A stretch of 64,000 nt of DNA from Chlamydoabsidia padenii (GCA_025330725.1 JAIWND010000041.1:124001-188000); one strand, 5' to 3'. Numbered from the stretch's first letter, positions 40,319 through 52,611 are shown. Notes: generated by a model from the letters alone, not told the origin. Program-made: numbers and translations.

Positions 40319-40720
40319 AACTTGTTTTTTTTAAAAAAAACTTCAAACTACTTGGAATCGAGTGGATACAAGTTTTCGAATTTTAAATAGCTACGTAAAA
40401 TGTATTGAGTGAAACTCCCACTGAGACTTTTTAACTTGCTTGAATGACTTTGTTTCGATATCGAAAAATGTGCACTGCCTTCACGGCACTATAGGGCTTG
40501 CATGATTACCCCTGATGAATGTCATTAGTCATTCGAAACCCGCTATTCGGCATGCCATCATGGATGCTAAAAAAAGAAGCTTTCTACACTAAGATGTTCA
40601 TCTCAAAGGCAACAAAGTACTATTCAAACGGAGTAAAATTAAAAGTCAAAGGCTGTAAATAAAATTTCAAAGACCCGAATCACAAATTTCAAAAACCTCA
40701 ATTTTTATGGAAAAAACCTG

Positions 40721-41199
40721 TAGTTGTATCACAAATTGTCAATGTATAAAAGACTAGTGTTATATCAAGAATTTAAAAATCGATATCTTTATTAAAATAA
40801 TGGAATAAGATATATATACTATACTATACTATACTAAAGAGAGTATGGTGAGGAAGAGTGGAAGAGGAGAAAGAGCAGGGTGAAAATAGGGAGAGAGGAA
40901 TGATGTTAACAAAAGTAGGTATCGGGGTTTCAAGTCTCCTTTTGTTTCATCACAGCCCGCTTCAATAAAGTCCTACATTTCGAGGCCAACCCTGTGATAG
41001 GTTTTCCACGGTAAATAGAAGCGGAAAAAAGTAAGATTTAAGGTTTGTAGACTAACGTTGAACCGCCGCCCTTCCATTTGACTCACCGCACTTTTTGATA
41101 ACCGAAAACAAACTTACTTTACTCACGACAATATATTTTTAAAAAGCCGCCCTTCCCACTTTTTTTTTTCTTTCTTTCTTTTTCAATAAACTCAATACC
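40721..41199. other. Spacer between two transposons
   Basis: Contains TATATATACTATACTATACTATACTA (about 40810) and the upstream region of the Harbinger transposase. No gene is seen. Confidence 0.5.
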
Positions 41200-42703
41200 A
41201 TGTCAATGAATACTGTGGATAATCAAACGCTCTCACTTTTAGGTGAATTACATGAAATTGAAATGGCCTTTGCTTTTCACGAACGACAAGTAGACCTTAA
41301 CGACGAAGGCCAACACCAACACCAGCAACCATTACAACTTCCTCGAACACGGCTACGACGTCCTCGCTTGGATATTCAACGATTCACCGACAGTAAAAGT
41401 AAAGAATTCTTTCGATTCACGCATAACGACGTAAGTGTCATACATGTGTACTTAACTGGTACTAATGAAATGTCTTTATGTTCTTTATTTTATGTAGATT
41501 CGTCGTATATGTGTCGCAATGGACCTGCCCGAGACCATTGATGTAGGCGCTCCTGGTCGCCCCTTCAAGGTGACTCGTGAATTTGGACTGGCGGTTTTTT
41601 CGCGTCGCCTTGCCTTTCCTTCAAGTTTGGTGGACATCCGACATTTTTTTAACTTGTCAAGCTACTCGGCAGCATCTCTTATCACGACTGGGATGGTGTC
41701 GATGGTATTCCCGAAAATCAAGCACAGGATGAAGTTCAACACTCATCACATGCGCCCCGAAAACTTGGTCCGTTTTGCGGCCGCTATCAGGGCTACTGGT
41801 AAGGAGCATAACTATAAAAATTGGACAAAATCACAATATACTAACAAGTCTTTGATTGTAACTAGGCGGTGAAGTCCGTGATGTCGTTGGTTTTATCGAC
41901 GGCACTATGCAGCCAACATGCCGCCCTTATATGCGACAAGATGAACAACGCCTGATGTACAACGGATGGAAAGTAAGTGACAACAAGGTGGTGTATACTC
42001 AATAATGTTACCTTTAACTTACTCTTTTATACGTATTCGACTAGCATTACCATTGCCTGAAGTACCAGGCCATCACGACGCCTGATGGTATCACTGTCAG
42101 CATGATGGGATCTCTTCCAGGAACCCAACACGATGAACGGATCGCGAACGGCACAGGCACCAGGGAACTGCTGGAGCGGTACATCAGTGGGTTTGCCTTG
42201 TATGGCGATCCTGCATATGTCCAATCCGCGGAATTGATCCGCCCATTTATCATTAACAGGGATGCCGAAACCGAAGAGGAAAGGAACGAACAAGGTAAGT
42301 GGGTTGATAGGTAGCAGACAATAGATAATAGTTTATAATGTATAGGGTATAGTTTAGTTATTATACAATATGAATAAAGGACATGCAATTTTAACACAAC
42401 CATGTTATACCACCTTTTCACTGTAGGAATCCGACAAGACATCAACAAGGCGATGGCTAGTCAACGTGTGGCTGTTGAATGGGAATTTGGAAAAACTTCC
42501 ATCTTCTTCAGTCATATCAAGTTCAAGTATGCCATGCGTTTTCCTGTGCTTCTTTTGTGATTGCCACTTTCTTCAAAAACATTCACACCTGCCAGTATGG
42601 GTCCCCAGCAACAAGTCGCTTTCGTGTCTCACCGCCTTCTATTGAAGAATATATTGGAAGTGTGCTTAACCAAGGTGACTATGGAATTCCTGGTTTGGAA
42701 TAA
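41200..42703 (+). pseudogene. PIF/Harbinger transposase, frameshifted near the C-terminus
   Basis: Five exons (41200-41430, 41498-41798, 41866-41972, 42045-42294, 42427-42703) with GT-AG introns. The catalytic domain shows the first Asp (VVGFIDGTMQPTCRP), second Asp (ALYGDPAYVQSAEL) and Glu (RVAVEWEFGKTS). Downstream of the Glu the frame breaks near 42525. The conserved continuation SFVIATFFKNIHTCQYGS and PPSIEEYIG lies in the next frame up to TAA at 42701. A 70-bp intron could remove the break, but it would also delete that conserved block, so a single-base lesion is more likely. The Myb-like partner follows on the other strand, the usual PIF/Harbinger arrangement. Confidence 0.86.
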
Positions 42704-42793
42704 ATGTTTATGCAAGTACACTTGAACCCCACTCTTTTTTTTTTAAAAAAAAAATATGATAATAATAATAATAATAAAGGAACTTTTTATTAA

Positions 42794-44064
42794 TCAATTG
42801 CGTGAATTACTAAGTCTTTGTGGTTGTGGCTGTGTTTGTGTATGTAGTGTTGGGAAAGAGGTGGAGATTGGTTGAGTAGGAGGGGGAGCGGGAAAGTTGT
42901 ATTGGTGAGGGGGTTGGTAGAGGGCGGGGGCAGGCATGCGCTGCATTTGCTGCATCATCATGCTCATCATCATGTTTTGGGATTCCATCGTCTTTTGAAA
43001 AAGTTCAACCGTTTGACGGTGGTATTCTTGGTTTCGACAATCAGCCTCCTGGTTCCGACGAACAATATCCTCCAAAAAGGTGGCTGTCTTTAGGGCATGG
43101 TCGTTACCAGTCCTCATGATGGCAACCAGCTCATCGTGGTTTCTTTGCCGGTCGGCCGCTTCAGCATGGTGTGCCTCTTCATTTTGGCGCGCCAAATCAC
43201 CAATACGCTGGTTGAGACGTGCAGTGGCAGCCCATGGGTTTGACATCGCATATGAGATACGACGAGCTTGGCGGCGATCATTGCCATTTTCTTCTTGTTC
43301 TTCTTCTCTTGCTTCTTCTTCTACTGCTCCTTCATCTTCTTCTCCTGATTCTTCTTCTTCTGATCCTCCTACTTCTACTTCTTCTTGGGTTTGAGGGCGT
43401 CGGAACCTAGGGCGAGGGCGACTATGAGGGGGTGAACATCCGGGAATAGATCACCATTCAATGGTCGACAGTAGGTGGAAGCAGCAACGATGTTTTGCTC
43501 CAACTGACGCAGTCTTGCAAGACGTTCAGTCTCGGCCCGGCGCTGCTCGTTCGTGGCTTCCCTATGTGCCTTTTCCTATGATATAAATAAATCATTAGTC
43601 TGTGCTATCATACATAGTTCATATAAAACATACAGATTGCCAGCATTGGTAGATCATGGCATCCAGCGGAGATCGGTCGACGTGACCCCTGACAACCGGT
43701 CGTTAGGGCCTTGCTGAAATTGTGGGGCCTTTGAGTCGGTTAACGACCTCACCTTCCTTTTGACTGCATCCACAGCCAGAGGTGGCAGGTTCCCTGACCG
43801 GATTGAATTGACGTGAACGATGACCCGTTCCCAAGCCAAAGTTTTTTGGCCATGTGCCACAGCATATGGCCTGTTCTCCAGGTAAGCGGTCATGAGCCCG
43901 AGCTCCCGATCGTCTGTCCATCCTCCTCTGCGCCTAGCAGCATCGGATTCAGGCACCACAGCAACCGAGGTTGGCATGGCAACGGGAGAAGATACAGGGG
44001 TATCTTGTTGTTGCTCGCGGGAGAAGTTTTCGTTTTCGTTGATAAAAGTAATGTTGTTGGGCAT
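42794..44064 (-). pseudogene. PIF/Harbinger Myb/SANT-like partner protein, frameshifted
   Basis: The ATG at 44064 starts MPNNITFINENENFSREQQQ. A Myb/SANT-like DNA-binding domain follows (RRRGGWTDDRELGLMTAYLE, LAWERVIVHVNSIRSG, AVDAVKRKVRSLTDS). The frame breaks near 43675, and the second frame gives SPLDAMIYQCWQS before a GTATGT donor. The next exon (about 43575 down) is coiled coil (EKAHREATNEQRRAETERLA). A second shift at a C5 run near 43435 leads into an acidic linker and a Gln/Met/Pro-rich tail ending at 42794. In this family the partner binds the transposon ends with the transposase. Both lesions fall in or near homopolymers, so sequencing error is possible. Confidence 0.76.
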
Positions 44065-44106
44065 TTGGATTTTAAGATGGGAAGAGAAAAAGAACAAAAA
44101 AAACAA

Positions 44107-44639
44107 GGTGGGGTCCCGTTAGAGAAACTTCGTTACAAAGATTCAGTATCCGATCCATCCCAAAAGAGTTCGCGGATTTTGATCAAAATCCGCTTATCAG
44201 TCCAATTTTCATGGTTTTTGGACATCCTTTTTTGGGTGAGTAATTCAAAGTCTATTTATTTGAGCGCCGATTTGCATATTCAAGCGCCGCGGTAACACGA
44301 AATAAGCTGATTATTATCCAAAAATCTAATGATTTGATCAAATTGGGCTTTGCTAAAAACAACCACAGGAACAAGATGGGGATTCTTCGACGGTGCAGAC
44401 TTTTTCCACAAAAAAAAAAAAAAAAAAAAAAAAAAGAAAGAAAAAAAGATTCACATCTTCAAAATCATTAGCCTCCAAACTTGGTAACGAAACATTGCTA
44501 TCTGGCACAATTTCTTTGGTGAATGGTACCGATACTGAGAAGCCGTCTGTATGGATATATCCCTTGAATCCCATTCTATTGTTCACATGTTTATAATGGG
44601 GGGAAAGGCAAGTAAAATAGTGGTAATGCAGAATTCGTT
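44107..44639. other. Intergenic region
   Basis: Contains the palindrome at 44172-44193, two GCGCCG patches near 44264 and 44283, and an A-rich tract at about 44408-44447. No gene is seen. Confidence 0.5.
44172..44193. repeat. Perfect 22-bp palindrome
   Basis: The left half GCGGATTTTGA is followed at once by its reverse complement TCAAAATCCGC, with no spacer. It could form a short cruciform or bind a dimeric protein. Confidence 0.95.
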
Positions 44640-46012
44640 GAATCCTGAGGTTTACAAATCATACATTCACCTTCTTGTGCCTTTGATTTTGGTCAAGTTT
44701 AAAATCGTATCCAATTCTTGAGGAGGGGCACCACGGTCCGAAAATCCTGTCGCAGGCATAATTGTTTGCATGGCTGTCTTGTCAATCTTGTTGTGCTTTT
44801 TAATAAAAGACTGACTAGGGACCAAGTTGAAAAGGCGCTACCTAGTGATGATGTGATCCAACTCTTGCTCGTCAAGATTCTCCAAGCACCGCCTTGATTG
44901 AATGATTTGTTGCCGAGCTCCACGAGCGATTTTCATCATTTTTTGCCAAGCTTCAAGGTGCAGATGACGAGAATGATTATGGAGGCCAGGATCATTGTGC
45001 GCAGTATAGGAGACAGCCGAGTTACATACAGTCTACCTTGAGGACATTGTGGAACTGATCTGATCTGTCTTCTGCATCAAACTTGCCGCACGAATTTGGG
45101 CATTATTGTATCTTTCAAAATACAAGGCAATCTTGTAGGCATACTTGATGAGAATATGGATATTGCAGTGATATAGTCGATGGTGAGAGAAGGCGGCATA
45201 TCCATATTGGGTCGAGTCATTGTAGCTTGTGGTATCAAGTTTATCATATCTTGGAGGAGCCCTGCGTTCCCATCATTGTTGTTGCCATAGTAAAGCCTGG
45301 TAAGATTGTGTCGGTCGCCTGTCCTTGCTTTATACTGTTTTGGGGGCTTTTGTATAGTGTAGATCACTCTTTGCAACTGGTGGTTCAGTCTAATCTTGCA
45401 TCACTATTGTCACATTGTTGACGTTGATCCATAGCGGTAATCAAATCTTGCAACCGTCGTCTTTGGGCCTCCATATCAGCAATTTGAGCATTAAACCGTG
45501 TTTCTTCCCAATGTGCATCAGTGATAATGGAAACAAACCCATCCTTATTAGATATTGTTCGTATTAGTTCTATACATTGAGCCTGTAGGCGTAGAAGTTC
45601 CATCATGGCAATAACCAGCGCAAGACGAGACATACAAAAGCTTCTGGTAGGGTCCAAAGGGAGACCTTCTTGGAGTAAGGTAAATGCAGATTCTAAGCAA
45701 GTTGCCAAACCAGAGCGGCCTCGAGTAGACCTCGAGTAGACACGATAGCGTTGGTTAATTCCTTGTAATGAGTATTCAAGGCGGATCGAAAAGGATTAAC
45801 ATAAGCTTTCCACAGGGACATACAGTTAATCACCAACAGATCGTTCGAGGCTTCATCTTGAATGCGTTGGATATACACACCACTAGCTTCGGTTTTCCAG
45901 ACTTGATAATTGAGCAGGTAAGTTTACCAAGTTACCCTTGAGACGATCAACATTATAGAATCCTAATAAATCCGCATCACGCTTGATAGTACCTTCCCCT
46001 CCCCTCCCCCCC

Positions 46013-46045
<33 letters not shown>

Positions 46046-47112
46046 GACTTCCAATCCTAGGTATCATATCTTCCACAATACGATTGGTAAACGCATTTTT
46101 ATAATGGGTCATAGTTTCACGGACCACACCGGAAAAGTTACTGCCATGATATGGTGAGGTGACCAGTAGAGTTTGACCATTAGCTTGTAAAATTAGTTGT
46201 AGAGCATCAAAATATCTTTTCATCTCATCGGCAAGAGGCAGGTGTATAACATTATTAGTGGCGATGGGAGTTCCAATAATGAGCTGACATACCGCATACC
46301 GCATAATGCATGCTATTGTTAAACCATGCTTCTTGTACGGGTCGGCTATTTTTTATGTATCATAAACGTAATAGGTCATAAACAGATGTGCCTTGATAAC
46401 CACGTTACGGATGTAACCTACCATGTTGTTGATACCACCAGTCAAGTTACCCCTCCGCGCTGGTTCCAGATGCAGCAACGACTTTTGACCAATTTTTCGA
46501 GTGACAATGTCCGTTCCTTGGATTGGGGCGGGAGGTTCTCCGCATACAGTCCGTGCTTCTTCCACTTCTTCCCTGTCTTTTACTTTCTGAGCACGTAACC
46601 TCTTGGCATATTCACACTTGTTACTTGTACTGCGACTGTGATGTTCGTCGGTCGTATAGTATCCCTCACGGACACAATGAGGACATTTTCTAATAGAGAT
46701 ATCTGTGGCTGCTTTTGTTCTTTTGGCTTCAGCGACCTTCTTTTTTTGTTTGTCCACCGTTGTTTGATTCCTTTTTCTTTTCCTAGTAGGTCGAGGGGGA
46801 GCTATTGAGGGTCCAGGGTCAACATCGTCATAGCTATCATCGTCGTCATCACCTTCTTCATTGTCATCACCTGGTCGACTTTGAGCTTGTATTTTTTTTT
46901 TTTTATGAGGGGGAGGGGAAGAGGGGGAAAAAGTCCGAACACGATACAGTACTTTTAACAAAGTATGATTCTTAAAAACGACACTTACCACCACCCAGAG
47001 GCTCTTGTTGTTGTTGCTGTTTCAATCGTTGCTTGTGAAAAATAATATCCTTCACAGACATGTTATTATAGTCTTCTTCAGTTAGAGGTCGTAGTATATC
47101 TTTTTCCTCCAT
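44640..47112 (-). pseudogene. Large decayed gene with N-terminal zinc knuckle, probably mobile
   Basis: Exon 1 (47112-46989) starts MEEKDILRPLTEEDYNNMSV. Exon 2 starts at 46885 and encodes an acidic stretch and a basic stretch. It continues with a Cys/His knuckle (KCPHCVREGYYTTDEHHSRS then TSNKCEYAKRLRAQK) and RRGNLTGGINNMVGYIRN. An in-frame TAA follows YYVYDT (about 46354), after which the same frame continues KKHGLTIACIMRYAVCQLII. Further pieces (FYNVDRLKGNLVNLLNYQVW, NDLLVINCMSLWKAYVNPFR, SFCMSRLALVIAMMELLRL) and frameshifts continue to about 44640. The T26/G7 tract at 46010-46044 lies in a likely intron. I believe this belongs to a mucoralean-specific repeated family of unknown function. 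Confidence 0.5.
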
Positions 47113-47504
47113 TATTGAGTATGTGTATGTATAAGATTTCCAGTATGATAGAGGAGAGAAAAGTAAAAGAAGAGCAAAGAAATACTCTTGGTGGTATTCA
47201 CCCACAAGTAAAGCTTTCAAATTATTTTTAATCTTGACAACTTTCAACACCTGACCTAACTAAAACCAAGACCAGTACCGGTTTTTATTAATACCAAATC
47301 TACTCATCAAGGTACGAGTCTTTAACGAATGATCAATAAGCCAGTGTACTCAGCACTTCTACCCGAATACACATTTTTACCCCTTAAAATCGATTTTCAT
47401 TTTTAAAAGACCGGCTTTTTAAAAAGTGGATTTTGAGCGCCGATTTTCCGCCCGTTTCAGAGTGCAACCCACCTTTTTTATTTTGTCTTCACACAAGAAT
47501 CGAC
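47113..47504. other. Divergent intergenic region
   Basis: Upstream of the decayed gene on the left and of the plus-strand gene at 47505. No gene is seen; a GAGCGCCGATTTTC motif at about 47436 is shared with 44262. Confidence 0.5.
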
Positions 47505-48488
47505 ATGCGACAAGAAAACTCGAGTAACATTAAAAAGACCAAAGTAGAAGACAACAGTATCAAATTGGAAGAGACACAGACTATTCTAACACCTCATTCG
47601 CCTGAAACTAACGTATCCACCTCCCCGCTAACCCACCAAGCAAAACAAGAAGAATCATCACATGCTTCACCAAGTCAAGAGGACCAGGAATTGATAGACA
47701 TTACTTCGATCAAAGCTGAAGACGTTCCAATACAAACAATAGCAACTAAAGTTGAAGAAATTGAGACAAGTCCCTCCGAACTGGATGATAAAGCCCAACG
47801 ATCTTCTTCTTCTTCTTCTTCTTCTTTGATCAATAGCAATAATGACACCAACACAGATATAAAAATCGAAACCGAAAATCAACGACCAGCTTCAGCCATA
47901 GAAGAGAACAACCTTCAAGCTTCTTCTTCATCATCCTCGATCAATATGGATTCTACAACCAATTTCGAAGAAATTCAAAACCAATTGAAAAAAACTCTTG
48001 ATCATATTGAACAACGAAACATGGTGAGTGGGTTTCGAACTCTCAGCAATGCCACAAGCGCTGTAGTTGATCATTGTGAACAGTTGGGTAAGTATTTTCT
48101 TTCCAAAAAACTGTATCTCTTACTTTTTTAATCATATATATTAGGCTTGACTTCGGACGACCACCCATATAATGCCATTGATAGAGAGCAATTTTGGGCA
48201 GGTTTAAATAATTGCTGGTTGTATGCCTTGGCACAACGACATGAACCAAGTAGTGATGATGAAAAAATGACAGTTGAACAGCTATGTCAATTGCGTGAAA
48301 GAGTCGTCGCTTGGGCAGACAAATTGGAACGTTTCGGATTGGTTGATTATGAAATGGGGTGGTGGGAAGCTGATATCTTGGCTGCTATGGATACTATTTT
48401 AGCTACTAATTATGCATCTGCCCAGGCGGCTGCCCAGGCGGCAATGGCTAAAGCTGCAGCAGCTATATTTGGAAATGAAGCTTGTTAA
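47505..48488 (+). CDS. Hypothetical protein, Ser/Thr/Glu-rich N-terminus, helical C-terminus
   Basis: Exons 47505-48087 and 48145-48488 (57-bp intron) give 308 residues. The first 165 residues are disordered, with poly-Ser runs and repeated KxE motifs (KVEDN, IKAED, KVEEIE, IKIETE) that resemble sumoylation sites. The folded part begins at FEEIQNQLKKTLDHIEQRNM and includes EQFWAGLNNCWLYALAQRHE and RERVVAWADKLERFGLVDYE, ending in an Ala-rich helix. This looks like a nuclear regulatory protein, but the family is not recognised. The ATG at 47505 is the first in a longer open frame. Confidence 0.75.
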
Positions 48489-48594
48489 TCCAATATCCAA
48501 TCAATAAAGTAAAAAGTGACATGTTTTCACTAGAATACAGCATGAAAAAGACACTAGTGGTTTATTTATATGTAATGTTTGTATTTGTAAGGAA

Positions 48595-51500
48595 TTATTT
48601 GACAGTAGATCGAACATAAAATAAATTGTATGCGGCACGACCCTATAACATTCATGCGAGTTGTTAAAACAGTTTAAAAAAGTTTTGTTTTCTCTCACCT
48701 TAACTTTGGATTCATCACAAACTGAGAATCGAGTATCATCAAAGTTGTGCCATTCTCCTCTGTAACCGTTCCTTACACAGGCAGTATCTGTATTTTATCA
48801 AAAGATCTATAAGTAAAAACAAGCCAAACCCATTGATATATCTCAGCTATTACTTACAGTGACCACCTGTCAGCGACCCATAATGGTTCTAATTGAAATC
48901 AAAGAGAGATTAATTGGATTATCGTGGAAGAGAGTGTGGATAGAGCTTACTGAAACGGCGTATAGATCATAATTTAATATTGGTGGATTTGAATGTGGAG
49001 GAATCATCGTTTTGGGAACATAACGAGTCAAGTCAAGGTTCCTATATATGTGCGATAGTTAGCTTTCTTTTTTTACTTTCTCTCTCTCTCTCTTCTACTT
49101 ACTTTGTTGGGAAATCAACAGATGTTTCCAACTTGTTGCGGAAAGGACCATCAAATGAAAATCGTTTCAAATGAATAAGTAAGACGTCTGGTAGTTTTGA
49201 TAGAGTCAAGGTCTTGCTCGCCTTTCTCAACTTTTGACACTTGGGACACCGCCTATTGAATAAACACTAGGTTAATAAAAGAGTTCGGTGATTTAGTGTA
49301 AGGAATGTATGTTTACCATGCTTCCGATTTCTCCAATATTTCTTCTTTGACAAAGAAATCCAAACATTGGTACAATGAGACACCACTGCCAGAAAGCTTG
49401 GTTCGTTTGTTAGAAGGAATAGGTAATGATAGCGACATAAAAGTATTGTAAGTAGTAGAAGTTGTTTTACATGTCAAACAAGACAATCGACTTCGGTATT
49501 GACCTTGGAACAAACTGACAACGACACTAGCATTTCGTGCCATATACTTTTCCCATGCCAAAGCACTCGCTTGATAATCAGGTAATTGTTCAAAACGAGC
49601 TTCTTCAGTAGGGTCTTCAACGGAAGAAGCAGCCTTTTGTTGCTGGGGGATCGCATTAAGATCTTCATGAATACCATCCAATAAAAAGTTGAGAAATTCT
49701 TGTGAATCTTGTTGCTCAGTACCAGAATATTGTGGTGCAAACCTCACCAAAGCTTCCTGCAATTTATGTAAAAAGAGATGGGTATTATTTCATGCTCCTC
49801 CCTCCCTACCCTTTATATATATACACTAGCATTTTACCCGAAATGTCACAGGAGATATGAAATTGTAATTTTCACTCCACATCACTCGAAGCAGTTCAGC
49901 AAATTTCTCTGCAAGAACACCACCTGTGCCCAATGGATTTTGTTTGTTGATGTGCTGCTTGAACATTCCAGCTACAAATATATAATAAAGATTAAAATCA
50001 TCTTTGCAAACAGAGTAGATTCATGACATACATATAAAATAGCGTGCGAATGGAAGAGTTCCACTCAAACACTGTATGATTGAATTCATGTAGCAAGTAT
50101 TCCCCAAATTCTTTAAACCTGTGGTGCCAATTAATACCCCGCCTAATTGAGAGAAAGAACTACCAGAGACAGGAGCAATACGAGAGTTTGTACCTGCACC
50201 TCCGAAATGTGTAGAGTTGTTGTTGTTGCTGCTTCTGATGTTCTTGTTCTTGTGAGTAGAATTTGCATCTGACAATATGGTAGGACTCACAGGCGACGGC
50301 GACAATTGATGATAATGTGACGATGTCGAATCACCTCTGGAAGAAGATGGCGGTTGTGGTAAAGGTCGTGTTGGTTTTGCTGGTATAGGTGGAATGTCGT
50401 ATATATTGTTTGAAGTAGCAGTAAAACCATGAAATGGATTATCAATAAATGTGTTCTGTCGTTGTAAACTGGAAGGTGTTGATATGTTTGGAGAAATTTC
50501 AGGGTAGCGAGATGAGAACATTGCTCCATCACTACCATCAGAGTTATAAATACCAACTGGCGGTACACCATAAGCATTGTTTTTTATCGCTGGAGTTGAT
50601 GTAGGCACTGGAACTGGCACTGACGCTGGCACTGGCATTGGCATATTGGTGACATATTGATACTGGCCGAATGGCTGTTGTCGTTGATAGGATTGAGGTA
50701 CTTGATTGGATCGGCTCATTGACTGTAACTGGCCACTCCGTTGTTTATAGCTAAACTGTTTGATAGATATGAGATGAATAAAAATTGAAAAGAGTTTTTG
50801 AAAACATACAGCATTAACTTACGTAATCATAGATATCGTGATTTACCACTGGGATTTCCGTTTTTTCGTAATACGATGATGATGTTTCAGGGTGATGTTG
50901 ATTTGATTTTACAAATGGCTTGGTAATGTGAGGTGTACTTTCTGATTCCTTTTTGTTGTCATCAAAACAATATACACCGCGAGGTCCTACAGCGGCCACC
51001 CATGCATCAAATCCACCAGCTAGTATAATTGGCATACAAGGTAAAGTTTTCGCAAACTCCAATTCATAAATAGCATCTTTCAGGTACTTGATAGGAAGGT
51101 TCATTTGAGTCGAAGATGGAGAGTTTTGATCATACAGTACTACCAAATCAAACATATGCCGCTGTTCAAAAAGTTGTTGTTCCGCCTCTGGATTCAATAC
51201 CAGCGAGTCCTGTACTTTGTATGAAGTTGTACTAAAAAATATCATATAGTAAATACGAATATGATTCATTTTCTTATCTTTTTGATAAACTCACTCTTTA
51301 CGCAACACCAGAGGTTCAATTTGTACCATCCATTTATGTTTTATGCAAGCACGACGAAACATGTCTCGAGGTCGTACGTCCAAAATTAGAATACTGGCGG
51401 GGTTATCTTTCCGTGTGATCCATTTTGCAAGTTCAAGGGGTTCAACTTGACCTGATTTAGGAAAGATATTGTTGCTACGAGGGGGCAGATGGATGGCAAC

Positions 51501-52434
51501 CGATGATGGCGGTGATCTTTCAGTGGATGATGATGATGGCTGTTGAATAGTGCTGCTTGTGCTAGTTTTAGTTGAGTCTGGTGAATGTATCAGATGATTG
51601 GAGTTGTTTTTAGGTAATAACGATGCTGAGGAAGAACCTTTCCCTTTTGACATATCATTCGTCATCTTCTCAATATTATCCTCACTTTTTAAGGATGGTA
51701 CATGATCAGGTACAGGTGGAAGATTGTCCAAGGCAGATAAACCAGGTGATGATGACAAGGGAGGGTATTTTTCGAGAGTACGTTCAAGATCAGGGTCGCC
51801 GTCTTCGAGTGTTTTTTCTGAAGGTAACTGCTGATCACCTTGATTATATAGCACTTGTAGCTTTTCCCCAATATCTTCTAATATGTTGATAACCTCACTG
51901 TTTGTTCGCTAAATATATATATAAAACGTTTAAAATTAGTCTCCCCCTCGATAAAATACAATCAAGATTTTCAAGCTCTCACTCTTACTACTAATTTACC
52001 TTTCGAAGTTGTACGTAAAATGGATCCCTTTGTGTTGTGGAATATTCAGGATGTTGCTTGATAATTTCCAGCATGATGCTACGATGATATAGTGACAAAT
52101 TATCATTACTTTCTAGTTCTTGGCTGAATAAATGCTTCTTCTTCTTTATGAAGTGCCTTACCTACAGCCTTTCATATAATACACGTATGCATTCTCTATA
52201 TCACCTAACCTGATGGCATTATCACCCTGTTAAAAAAAAAAGTAGAAGTTACTTGAAAGCACACGAGTTATACAAAAAAAAAAAAAGGTAGAACATTCGT
52301 ACCTCTTCATATAGACGGTTGACCGAAAAAACCCACCGCCTTATGGCATACTTGGTAACATCCGTCTGATCTATGGCCGCCCGTGAACGTAATTCTGCCA
52401 AGGAAGTCGGTTTTTTTGTTGAGAAAAGGTTCAT
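48595..52434 (-). CDS. Ubiquitin C-terminal hydrolase, Doa4/USP8 type, with rhodanese domain
   Basis: Thirteen exons keep one frame and give 1001 residues (52434-52303, 52226-52162, 52078-52000, 51908-51295, 51231-50823, 50755-50032, 49971-49838, 49756-49317, 49252-49103, 49041-48951, 48888-48858, 48787-48699, 48642-48595). Residues 1-100 form a USP8 dimerisation/MIT-like helical region. A rhodanese domain (about 245-400) runs from [20 protein letters not shown] to [11 protein letters not shown] disordered linker holds [14 protein letters not shown], an SH3-type motif. The UCH core has the Cys box [18 protein letters not shown] (C654), [12 protein letters not shown], CxxC pairs and the His box GSLTGGHYTACV (H956). 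Such enzymes deubiquitinate cargo at endosomes. An ATG at 52509 is in frame, but 52434 fits the family better. Confidence 0.93.
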
Positions 52435-52611
52435 CAATAAGGCTGTATAGTTGATGAGGAGTTGAAAAAAATAAGAAAAAGATCCAGATTGCAACGTAAA
52501 AAAAGACATTGGCTACTTTTTCGGGCATTCAAATTCATTTTGATTTTCTTTGTGATGCTGAGTGGAGTGCTCGGTTTATCATACATCTTTTAATTCATTA
52601 TTACACAGAGT
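52435..52611. promoter_or_regulatory. Compact bidirectional promoter region
   Basis: Only 177 bp separate the starts of the deubiquitinase (-) and the LYR-motif gene (+), so the two divergent genes must share this regulatory space. Confidence 0.6.

Larger units (their letters stand above)
37012..40720. mobile_element. Two-gene Tc1-like element with ~106-bp TIRs
   Basis: The element spans 3709 bp and is flanked by TA on both sides (37010-37011, 40721-40722). The ends are inverted repeats of about 106 bp with six mismatches by my count. Both begin CAGGTTTTTTCCAT and share TTGAGGTTTTTGAAATTT, GATTCGGGTCTTTGAAATTT and ACAGCCTTTGAC blocks. Inside are a minus-strand transposase (37205-38797), a 32-bp direct repeat pair (38869-38932), a TGAAC/TGAGC minisatellite (38960-39450) and a divergent plus-strand ORF (39692-40318). 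Known Tc1 elements usually have one gene and are 1.3-2.4 kb long. Confidence 0.86.

Noticed and set aside
42526..42595. A fifth intron in the Harbinger transposase that would remove the frame break
   Set aside because: GT and AG borders exist, but removal would delete the conserved VIATFFKNIHTC block, so a frameshift fits better.
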